A DNA stretch of 64,000 nucleotides. Source: Embleya scabrispora. Its GTDB lineage: Bacteria; Actinomycetota; Actinomycetes; Streptomycetales; Streptomycetaceae. Numbering within the stretch: the first letter of the stretch is position 1; each line of letters starts with the position of its first letter. Location: the NCBI RefSeq assembly GCF_002024165.1, contig NZ_MWQN01000001.1:1054001-1118000 (forward strand), in the 5' to 3' direction. The notes beneath the pieces are model-generated. The model was given only the letters and a program-made list of their open reading frames with translations. It had not been told where the DNA came from and did no database searches. Shown piece after piece: positions 1 through 8,400 of this stretch. Position numbers and translations under genes: made by a program.

Positions 1-1
1 G

Positions 2-2362
2 GGCGTGGGGGTTCGCGCCGACTCGGAGCACGTCGCCGGCGATCCCGCCGCCCTGGGGCCCCGGCTGGTGGAGCGGCTGCGTGGGCTGCCCGGCGTGGCG
101 ACCGTGCGCGGCTCCGTCACCGGGCCCGCCGTGGTGGTCGACCGCGACGGGGACCTTGTCGGTCGGGTGGAGGAGTCCGCCGGTACCAACTACGCGCCCG
201 GGCCCGAGGGTTCCGACCCGCTGTACCGGCTGACCCAGGGCCGCGCGCCGAGCGCCGCCGGCGAGGTCGCCCTGGACGAGGCCGGAGCCCGGGCGGCGGG
301 CTATCGGGTCGGTGATCGGCTGCGCGTGGTCGCCGGCGGCGGCACGATGGACGCCACCCTCGTCGGCACCGTGCACGCCGTCGACGCCCGGATCCGGCTC
401 GGCGCCACCCTCACCCTGTTCGACACCCCCACCGCGCAGCGCCTGTTCGCCGCCCCCGACACCTACGACCTGATCACCGTCGCCGCCCGCCCCGGCACAC
501 CCGACGCCGCGCTCCTGGACGCGGTCCGTCCCCTCGTCCCCGCCGGCGCCGAGGCGGTCACCGGCGCCGCGCTCACCGCCGAGCGCCGCGACCTGGCGTC
601 GGCCGGGACCGCCGGACTGGCCACCGGGCTGCTCGTGTTCGCCGGCGTCGCGCTGTTCGTCGGGACGTTCATCATCACCAACACCTTCACCATGCTGATC
701 GGCCGCCGCACCCGCGAACTCGCGCTGCTGCGCGCGGTCGGCGCCACCCGGCGGCAGGTCACCCGCTCGGTGCGCCTGGAGGCGCTGATCACCGGCCTGG
801 TCGGCGCGCTGCTCGGGCTGCTGCTCGGGGTCGCGCTGGCCGCCGGTCTGCTCGCGCTGCTGCGCGGCACCGACACCGCACCGCCGCGCGGCCCGCTCGT
901 GCTGCGGCCGGGCACGATCCTGTGGTCGCTCGTGGTGGGCATCGGCGTGACCGTCGCCGCCGCGTGGCTGCCCACCCGCAAGGTGGCCCGGATCGCGCCG
1001 ATGGCGGCGCTGCGCGCGAATCCGCCGAGCCCGGCCGGGCTGTTCCGACGCAATCTGGCCGGCCTGCTCCTGATCGGCGTGGGCGTCGCCGGAGGTTATG
1101 CCACGGTCAAGGCCGCCCCGGGCGGCAACGGCGAGCCGGTTTTGGTCACGGTGTGTGGCGTGCTGGCCGTCACCGGCGTGCTGATGCTGATCCCGCTGCT
1201 TTCGGTCGGCGTCATCGGGGTGCTCGCACGGCCGCTGACCCGGGTGTTCGGGGTGACCGGGACGCTGGCGAGCCGCAACGCGCTGCGTGATCCGCGCCGC
1301 ACGGCCGCGACCGCCTCCGCGCTGATGGTCGGCCTGTTCCTGGTCACCGGCCTGACCGTGATCGGCGCTTCGCTCAAGGACAGCCTCGACCACGCCGCGG
1401 CGCGCGGGCTGACCGCCGACTACGCGGTGTCCACCACGCTGCGCGACCCGATGGCCGCCGCGACGGTGGACCGCATCGGCCGATTGCCGCACGTCGAGGC
1501 GGCGAGCGTGTACCGCACCGTGACCGCGCGGATCGGCGACGCCGAGCAGGAGGTCGCCGCGCTGGACCCGGTCGCGGGCCCGAAGGTGATGCGCCTGGAC
1601 TTCGTCGCGGGCGGCCCCGAGGCGCTGGGCACGGACCTGCTCGTGGAGCGGGTCGAGGCCGAGTCGCGGGGGTTGGGCATCGGCGCGACCGTGCCGGTGA
1701 CGTACCCCGACGGCACGTCCGGCACGCTGCGCGTCGGCGGGATCTACCGGGCCAATCCGATCCTGCTCCCCTACCTGGTCTCCACCCGCGTCCTGGACCC
1801 GCACCTCGAACGCCCGATCGGTCGACAGGTGTTCGTCAAGAGCGCGCCGGGCGAGGCGCGGGCCTTGGAGGCGACCCTGAAGGACGCCTTCGGGGCCGAT
1901 CCGGCCCTGCGCGTGCAGTCGAAGGACGAACTGCGCCGGGGTCTGGGCGCGGCCATCGACCTGCTTTTGAACATCGTCTACGGCCTGCTGGCGATGGCCG
2001 TGCTGATCGCGGTCATCGGCATCGTCAACACGCTGGCGATGTCGGTCCTGGAACGCACCCGCGAGATCGGTCTGTTGCGCGCGATCGGCCTGGACGCCCG
2101 CCGGGTGCGCGCGCTGATCCGCCTGGAGGCGGCGCTGATCTCGCTGTTCGGCGCACTGCTCGGGGTCGGGCTCGGCACCACGGTGGGAGTGCTGGCGGTG
2201 CGCGGGATCGACCTGGGCAACGTCCCGCTCGGCGCGACGATCCCGTGGCCGCGGATCGCCCTGTTCGTAGTCGGCGCGCTTGCCGTCGGGCTGCTCGCGG
2301 CCGCCTGGCCCGCGCGGCGCGCGGCGCGCATGTCGGTGCTCGGCGCGCTCGGGTCCGAGTGA
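2..2362 (+). CDS. ABC transporter permease, FtsX/MacB type (5' end outside window)
   Basis: The visible part is about 786 residues and has two FtsX units. Residues about 1-195 are an extracytoplasmic domain. Membrane segments follow at about 205-230, 255-290 and 300-320, with the RTRELALLRAVGATRRQV coupling motif. Two central helices come next, then a second extracytoplasmic domain. The C-terminal FtsX unit carries RTREIGLLRAIGLDARRV and ends in three helices. Such permeases work with a LolD/MacB-like ATPase, which is not in view and is probably upstream. The first possible GTG is at base 5, but the family normally starts with a transmembrane helix that is missing here, so the gene almost certainly begins before the window. 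A two-component pair follows closely and may regulate the transporter. The substrate is unknown. Confidence 0.88.
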   Translation, partial: GVGVRADSEHVAGDPAALGPRLVERLRGLPGVATVRGSVTGPAVVVDRDGDLVGRVEESAGTNYAPGPEGSDPLYRLTQGRAPSAAGEVALDEAGARAAGYRVGDRLRVVAGGGTMDATLVGTVHAVDARIRLGATLTLFDTPTAQRLFAAPDTYDLITVAARPGTPDAALLDAVRPLVPAGAEAVTGAALTAERRDLASAGTAGLATGLLVFAGVALFVGTFIITNTFTMLIGRRTRELALLRAVGATRRQVTRSVRLEALITGLVGALLGLLLGVALAAGLLALLRGTDTAPPRGPLVLRPGTILWSLVVGIGVTVAAAWLPTRKVARIAPMAALRANPPSPAGLFRRNLAGLLLIGVGVAGGYATVKAAPGGNGEPVLVTVCGVLAVTGVLMLIPLLSVGVIGVLARPLTRVFGVTGTLASRNALRDPRRTAATASALMVGLFLVTGLTVIGASLKDSLDHAAARGLTADYAVSTTLRDPMAAATVDRIGRLPHVEAASVYRTVTARIGDAEQEVAALDPVAGPKVMRLDFVAGGPEALGTDLLVERVEAESRGLGIGATVPVTYPDGTSGTLRVGGIYRANPILLPYLVSTRVLDPHLERPIGRQVFVKSAPGEARALEATLKDAFGADPALRVQSKDELRRGLGAAIDLLLNIVYGLLAMAVLIAVIGIVNTLAMSVLERTREIGLLRAIGLDARRVRALIRLEAALISLFGALLGVGLGTTVGVLAVRGIDLGNVPLGATIPWPRIALFVVGALAVGLLAAAWPARRAARMSVLGALGSE

Positions 2363-2447
2363 GGTGCCGGTCCGCTCCGGGCGGCGTCCGTCCCCGACTC
2401 CCGCCGATTGGCCGGACGCCTGGACGGCTGCCGGTACCTTGGCGAAC

Positions 2448-3656
2448 GTGCACCCGCCACCACCCGCGACGATCGCCCGCGCCGTCGTGTTCGACGTCGT
2501 CCTGGCCGGCTCGGTCGCCGTCGTGGCCGGGCTGCTCCGCGCGCTCGGCTCGTTCGACGAGGACGGGTGGCATTCGCCGCATTCGCTGCCGTGGTGGGGC
2601 GTGCTCGTCCAGGTCGCCGCCGGCGCCGCGCTCGTCCAGCGGCGGCGCCGACCGATCGCCTCCGCCGGCGTCGTCTTCGTCCTCTCCTTCGGCGACCCGG
2701 TGCTGGCCGGGCCCTTCGCGGCCTACGCGCTCGGCGCCTACGCCCCGCCCCGGCGCGCCACGTGGGCGCTCGCCGTCGGGCTCGCGGTGACCATGTGCGA
2801 GCCGTGGCGGGCGCAGCCCGGGCCGGACCTGTTCGTGGAGCTCCTGGCCGTCGTCACGCCGCTGCTGCTCGGGAAGTACCTCGCGTCGCGTCGCGGCCTG
2901 ATCCTCGCGCTGGCCGAACGCGCCGAACGGGTCGAGCGCGAACAGGCGGAGCGGGACCGGCAGGCGCGGATCGAGGAACGCCGCCGGTTGGCGGGCGAGA
3001 TGCACGACATGATCACCCACCGGGTCAGCCTGATGGTGCTTCAGGCGGGCGCCCTGCGCACCATCGCCGAACGGGACAACGTGCGCGCGGCCGCCGAGGA
3101 GTTGCGGCTGACGGGCTGTCAGGCGCTGTCGGAGCTGCGTGAGTTGGTGGCCATCCTGCGTGACCCCGACGACCCGACGCCGCCCGGTGCACCCGCGCGG
3201 GGCGGCGAGCCGGCCGGTCTGGACGTGTCCGACCTGGTCGCCGACTCGCGGGCGGCGGGTGTCGAGGTCGACCTGACGGTGAGCGGATCGGCGCCCGCCG
3301 ACCACGCGCCGGCCGCCGTGCGCGGCGCGCGGCGGGTGGTCCAGGAGGCGCTGACGAATGTGCACAAGCACGCGCCCGGCGCGCTCGTGACGGTGGCCGT
3401 GCGGCACGAGCCCGGGGGCATCGCGGTGACCGTCGCCAACACCGCCGGGGTCAGGACCCCCGACGTCGACCTCGGCACGGGCGGCACCGGCCTGCTCGGT
3501 CTGCGCGAACGGATCGAACTGCTCGGCGGCCGCTTCCGGGCCGGGCCGGACGACGCCGGCGGGTTCATCGTCGACGCGCTCATCCCGGTCGGCGAATCCG
3601 CCGGCGCCCCGACCCCTCCCGTCCACCACCCCGTGCCCGACGAAGGTGCCGCATGA
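2448..3656 (+). CDS. Sensor histidine kinase, HisKA_3 (NarL-partner) type
   Basis: A 402-residue membrane kinase starting at GTG 2448; an earlier in-frame start would overlap the permease gene. Four or more hydrophobic segments fill residues about 10-140. A charged linker and the dimerisation box follow, with phosphoacceptor His186 in GEMHDMITHRVS. The C-terminal HATPase_c domain shows GTGGTGLLGLRERIELLGG. The stop overlaps the start of the LuxR-type regulator by 4 bp (ATGA), so the two are translationally coupled. It lies 85 bp after the FtsX permease, a common arrangement for envelope-stress or peptide-antibiotic sensing, but the signal cannot be read from sequence. Confidence 0.92.
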   Translation: MHPPPPATIARAVVFDVVLAGSVAVVAGLLRALGSFDEDGWHSPHSLPWWGVLVQVAAGAALVQRRRRPIASAGVVFVLSFGDPVLAGPFAAYALGAYAPPRRATWALAVGLAVTMCEPWRAQPGPDLFVELLAVVTPLLLGKYLASRRGLILALAERAERVEREQAERDRQARIEERRRLAGEMHDMITHRVSLMVLQAGALRTIAERDNVRAAAEELRLTGCQALSELRELVAILRDPDDPTPPGAPARGGEPAGLDVSDLVADSRAAGVEVDLTVSGSAPADHAPAAVRGARRVVQEALTNVHKHAPGALVTVAVRHEPGGIAVTVANTAGVRTPDVDLGTGGTGLLGLRERIELLGGRFRAGPDDAGGFIVDALIPVGESAGAPTPPVHHPVPDEGAA

Positions 3657-4303
3657 TCCGACTCCTGCTCGTGGACGACGAACGTATGGTGTGCGCGCAC
3701 CTGCGCACCATCCTCGGCGGCGCCGAGGACATCGACATCGTCGGCGAGGCCTACGACGGCGCCGAAGCCCTGGAGCAGGTGGTCCGGCACCGGCCCGACC
3801 TGGTGCTGCTCGACCTGCACATGCCGGGTGTGGACGGGCTGACCGCGCTGCGCCGGATGGTCCGGCTCGACGCGCCGCCCAAGGTCGTCGTGCTGACCAC
3901 GATCGACACCGACGACCACGTGTTGCGGGCGCTGCACACCGGCGCGGTGGGCTTCCTGCTCAAGGACACCCCGCCCGAGGACCTGGTCGCCCTGCTCCGG
4001 GTGGCCGTCGAGGGCAACACCGTGTTGTCCCCGGCCGCGGCCCGCAGCCTGATCGGCGCGAGCGCGGCCCGCGAGACCGCCCGCCGCGAGGCCCGCCACA
4101 CGATCCGCGACCTGACCGAACAGGAGACCCGGATCCTCGCCTGCCTGGGAGAGGGCATGTCCAACGCGCAAATCGCCGCCCGCCTGTACCTCACGGAGCC
4201 GACGGTCAAGGCCTACGTCTCGCGCACCCTGACCAAACTCTCGTGCACCAACCGCACCCAGGCCGGCCTGATCGCCCACAACGCGGGCCTGACCCTCGAC
4301 TGA
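3653..4303 (+). CDS. Response regulator, NarL/LuxR type
   Basis: 216 residues. The receiver domain covers residues 1-120, with acidic pocket D8-D9, phosphoacceptor D54 in LLDLHMPG, and a conserved Lys in LLKDTPPEDL. A LuxR-type helix-turn-helix occupies about 145-210 (LTEQETRILACLGEGMSNAQIAARL...TVKAYVSRTLTKL). It is the cognate partner of the preceding kinase, with ATGA overlap. The adjacent FtsX permease is the obvious candidate target, by context only. Confidence 0.94.
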   Translation: MIRLLLVDDERMVCAHLRTILGGAEDIDIVGEAYDGAEALEQVVRHRPDLVLLDLHMPGVDGLTALRRMVRLDAPPKVVVLTTIDTDDHVLRALHTGAVGFLLKDTPPEDLVALLRVAVEGNTVLSPAAARSLIGASAARETARREARHTIRDLTEQETRILACLGEGMSNAQIAARLYLTEPTVKAYVSRTLTKLSCTNRTQAGLIAHNAGLTLD

Positions 4304-4694
4304 ACCCGCCCCCCGACCGCAGCCGCTGCGCGGAGCGAAGCGGACGGGACGGGCGGGCACACGGGCAGGAGGGGACGCCCGGGCGGAAACCGTGTGCCCG
4401 TGTCGATGCCGCCTACCGGCCGAGGCGATCGGTCACCGCCGGCCCCGAGCCGTCCGCCGCGGCCCGGACCACCAGCCCCGCCACGTCCCTGCCCGGCCGG
4501 TGTCCCGCTCGCGGATGCTCCGGCAGGAAGGTCTCGCCCCTGGTTCGTCTCGAACCGGTGGCCGCCGTCGTCGGCGCGGACCATCCTCTGGCCGGCGCCG
4601 CCGAACCGCGCCCGGCCGACGACCGCCGGCTCGACCACGACCCGTCCCGGGACTGGCTCCCGGGGCCCGACGACAGGTGGGACGACCCGCCTCG
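4304..4694. other. Intergenic stretch, no gene recognised
   Basis: This 391-bp gap lies between two convergent genes. Open frames here translate into Pro/Arg-rich sequence without family features. The only structure noticed is a long-spaced dyad, ACACGGGCA at 4359-4367 and TGCCCGTGT at 4395-4403, enclosing a GC-rich inner palindrome. It may help end transcription from either side. Confidence 0.5.
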
Positions 4695-5258
4695 TCAGGA
4701 CACGAGGTCGCGCCAGAACGGCACCGTCGGCACGGTGTACTCGATGCTGCCGTCCAGGAACTCCGCGGTGAGGTAGTTGGTCAGGTTCGCGCCGTACACC
4801 ACGATGTCGGTCTGCATCATCGACAGCACCGGGTGACCCCACTGGCCCTCGGTCCCGGGCAGGTAGCGGTGGCCGTACACCGGCACCATCCTCGGTACCC
4901 GCGCCAGGTGATACCGCGCCGACTTGAGCGCGTGTTTGAGCTGCGCCGGCCGGGCGCCCCACACGTCCGGCCAGAAGGCGTTGTGCTCGACGTCGAACAG
5001 CACACCCTCGGTGGGCAGGCCCAGTCGGGCCTTCAGGTCGCGCGCGCCGCCGGCGCGCCAATTCGGCCACCCCTTGCCGGTCGGCAGCGCGGCCGACAAC
5101 ATCGCCCTGTGGTCGGCGGAGAAGCGGAATCCGAAGTCCTGCTCCACGGTCTCGAACTCGGCCCCGGTCAGGCCGGGCAGGAGGTCGGCGCCGGTCCGCT
5201 CCAGAAGCAGGCGGAAGTCCCGCTCGGTCGGTCGATCCGGGGACGGTGTGCTGGTCAT
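4695..5258 (-). CDS. SMI1/KNR4 (SUKH)-like protein
   Basis: 187 residues from ATG 5258; a GTG two codons earlier is an alternative. The N-terminal half has the SUKH pattern: an acidic helix, then GAEFETVEQDFGFRFSADHR and a Leu/Ala-rich segment. A Trp-rich core follows (GKGWPNWR, NAFWPDVWG) and then HRYLPGTEGQWGHPVLSMMQTDIVVYG. In other bacteria this superfamily includes immunity proteins of polymorphic toxins and general ligand-binding scaffolds. No toxin gene is adjacent, so the role is open. It is divergent from the giant TPR gene, with a 221-bp shared upstream region. Confidence 0.75.
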   Translation of the reverse strand: MTSTPSPDRPTERDFRLLLERTGADLLPGLTGAEFETVEQDFGFRFSADHRAMLSAALPTGKGWPNWRAGGARDLKARLGLPTEGVLFDVEHNAFWPDVWGARPAQLKHALKSARYHLARVPRMVPVYGHRYLPGTEGQWGHPVLSMMQTDIVVYGANLTNYLTAEFLDGSIEYTVPTVPFWRDLVS

Positions 5259-5407
5259 GGCCACCGAGCGTAGTCGGCGCCGGTCGCCGCGCCGGGACCG
5301 CCGGGGCGGCACGCGGCCGGATTTTATCGGAACCGGCCCGGCAAGCACCTGAAAGTCGGCTGACCGGTGTTCTAGCATGAGCGCTCGATGCTGGGATGAA
5401 GTGCGAA

Positions 5408-5430
5408 TTGAACGGTGCTGGTTGAACGGT
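5408..5430 (+). promoter_or_regulatory. Direct repeat TTGAACGGT x2 upstream of the TPR gene
   Basis: Two identical 9-mers start at 5408 and 5422, 14 bp apart, within the 221-bp divergent region. Either could supply a -35-like TTGAAC. A TAGCAT hexamer at 5373-5378 is a possible -10 for a more distal start. Function is inferred from repetition and position only. Confidence 0.3.
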
Positions 5431-5479
5431 CGGGGGACCCGTTGATCGACGAAGTTCGGCATGCCCCGCGGGCCGCCCG

Positions 5480-8400
5480 ATGACGGTCCCGCTGCTCGCC
5501 GCCGTCGCGGCCCTCCTCGCCCTGGTGGCCGCGCTGATGTGGTTCGGATTCCGGCGCCGGCCCGCCTCCGTGGCGGCGCGCGCCGACACGCTGTTGGCCC
5601 AGGCCGAGGGGGCGCATCGGGCGGGCCGGCTCGCCGCGGCCGATCGCGGCTATCGACGCGTCGCGGACGCGCTCGGCAAACCGGGCGCGCCGACCGGCCT
5701 CGCCGCGACCCGGGGCCGGGCCCTGATCGGCCTCGGCGAGGTGGCGAGCCGCCAGGGGCGCCCGGCCGACGCGCTCGCCGCGTTCCGGGCCGCGTTCGCG
5801 CTGACCACGCTGCCGCCCGGCGCACTGGAGCTGACCGCGGCCGACGCGACCCGGCGGGCCGATCCGGGGCCGCTGGAGATCGCCTTGTGCGTCGACCTGG
5901 TCACCCGCACCGACACCGACCCCGACCATGCCGCCTACGACTTCCTGGAGGCCCGGTGTGTGGTCGCCGCCGGGGCGTCCGAGGCCGAGCTGATCGCGGT
6001 GGAGGCGCTGGCGGCGCGGATCGAGGCGGGCGCGCCGCGGCTGGAGTGGGCGGTGTACGCCCGCGCGTGCGCGCTGCGCGACCTGGGCCGCGGCGCCGAG
6101 GCGATCGCCGCGTTCGAGCGGGCCGACCGGCTGGTGCCGCGCGCGGCCACCGGGTACGAGCTGGGCCGGCTGCACCGCGACGCGGGCCGACCGGACGAGG
6201 CGCTCGCCGCGTTCGAGCGTTCGTTGACCATCGAGCCGGAGCGGCCCGAGGTGCTGTACGCGATGGCGCTGACCCACCTGCGCCGCACGCCCGCCGACAA
6301 GGCGCAGCGCGTCGCCGCCCTGGAGGCCGCCGTCGGCCTGCTCACCCGCACCTGCACGCTCGCCCCCACCCACGCCCAGGCCTGGCTCGGCCTGGGCCGG
6401 GCGCAGCACGCGCTCGGCCACGACGACGCCGCGTTCGAGCCGCTGCGCCGTGCCTGCGAGTTGATGCCCGAACACGTCGACGTGCAGATGGAGTTCGTCG
6501 ACCTGGCACTGGCCCGGGGGCAACGGGCCGCCGCCATCCCGGTGTTGCGCCGCGTGGTGGCCGGCCGGCCCCGGCATGTCGCGGCCAACCTGATCCTGGG
6601 CACGCTCCACGACGAGGACGGCGACTTCGTCGCGGCGGCGCCCTGTTTCGAGCGGGTGGTGGCGGTCGAGCCGGGCCATGCCCGGGCCCGATTCGGCCTG
6701 GGCCGGGCGCTGTTCGAGCAGGGCGAGGCGGGGCGGGCGATCCCGCACCTGGCCGCGGTGCCGGAGCGGGATGCGGCGCAGCACCACCTGTTGGCCCGGG
6801 CGTACAGCGCGGCGGGCGAACCGGCGGCGGCCGACGCGGCGTTCTCGGCCGCGATCGAGGCGGGCGACGACAGCGCGATCGCCCACCACCGGCAGGCCTG
6901 TGTGCGGCTGCGGCGCGAGTTGCGGCAGGACGCGATCGCCTCGTTCTGGCGGGTGTTGGACCGGGCGGACGACGATTCGCCGTTGGTCGCGGAGGCGTTG
7001 CTCTTCCGTGGCATCGCCTATCGCGAGGAGGGCGACCTCGGCGCGGCGCGGGCCGACGCGGACGCCGCGGTGGCCGCCGCGCCGCGCGACGCCCGGGCCC
7101 ACTACGCGCGCGGGCAGTTGGCCGTCGTGGAGGACGAATGGGCCACCGCGAGGGGCGCGTTCGAGACCGCCGTGCGGCTCGACCCGGACTACGCGCCGGC
7201 CCGGTTCGGGCTGGGGTTGGTCCGGGAGCACGCGGGCGAGCACGAGGGCGCGGCGGAGGCGTACGAGCACGGGTTGGCGCGCCGGCCGGACTGGACGCCG
7301 GCCGTGGTGCGCCTGGGGGCGGCCCGGATCGCGGCGGGGCGGATCGCGGACGGCGTCGAGGTGCTGGGGCGGGTGCGCGGCGAGCCGACCGGGTCGGCCC
7401 GCTTCCATCTGGCCCTGGGCTACGCCCGGCAGGGTCGGGTGGAGCGAGCGGACGAGTTGTGGGCCGCGCCGGGCGGGGTCAACGACGCGATACGCGCGCA
7501 CAACGTGGCCACCGCGCGCGATCTGCTGGCCCGGGCGGCGCTGGCCGCCGGGGACCACGCGCTCGCCCGGGAGCACTGGCAGGCCTGTCGGGACGCGTTT
7601 CCCGAGCACGACGGCTACCGGACCGCGCTGGCCGAGACGTTGTTCCGCGAGGGCGCCGAGTTGTTGCGGTTCGGCCGGGACGGGGGCGCGCAGTTGGCCG
7701 CCGCCCGGGATCGGCTGGGCGCGGCGGCGGCGCTGGTCCCGGGTGATCGCCGGGTCCGGCTGCACCTGGCGGTCGCCGCGTTGTACGCGGGCGAGCCGGC
7801 GCTTGCGGTGCGGTTGTCGGCGGCGCTGGATCCGCTGGCCGACCCGCGGGTGGGCCATCTGGCGCCGCTGGCCCGGCTGGCGCTCGGCGCGGGCACGGTG
7901 TCGCTGGGCGCGCTGGTCGAGGCGGAGCCGGCGGCGTGGGCGGTGCGCGGGATGCACGCCGCGCGGGGCCGGCGGTGGGCGGACGCGGCGGAGGCGTACC
8001 GGCAGGCGCTGGTGGTGCCCGGTCCGGTCGAGCCGGAGCCGCGGGCGGCGGTGTGCGAGGCGGCGCGGTGCACGGCTTCGGCGCGGGCGGGGTGTGGGCA
8101 GTGCGGGCGGGCGTATTGCGCCGAACACGGCGTCCTGGGGGCCGCGTTGCCGGCCCGCTGCGGGAGTTGCGTGGATGCGGTCCTGGCGGCGCTGGCGTCC
8201 TGTGCGCACCTGGCGGGCACGGGGGCGGTGGCGGAGGCCGAGGCGACGCGGTGGGCGGGCGACGGTGGGCGGGCGGCCGCGCATCACCTGCTGGCGCTGC
8301 TGCGGGCGCAGCGGGGCGATCACGACGCGGCCCTTGCCGGTCTGGAGCGGTTGTTGGCCGGGCCGATGGCGAGCGACGAGGGCCGGTTGATCGCGGCCCG

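Noticed and set aside
4359-4403. Terminator at the 9-bp dyad
   Set aside because: The arms are 27 bp apart, so a stable simple hairpin is uncertain; noted only as part of the intergenic region.
4394-4771. Small Pro/Arg-rich plus-strand frames after the first two-component system
   Set aside because: No ribosome-binding site, no family resemblance, and they run into the antisense of the SUKH-like gene.
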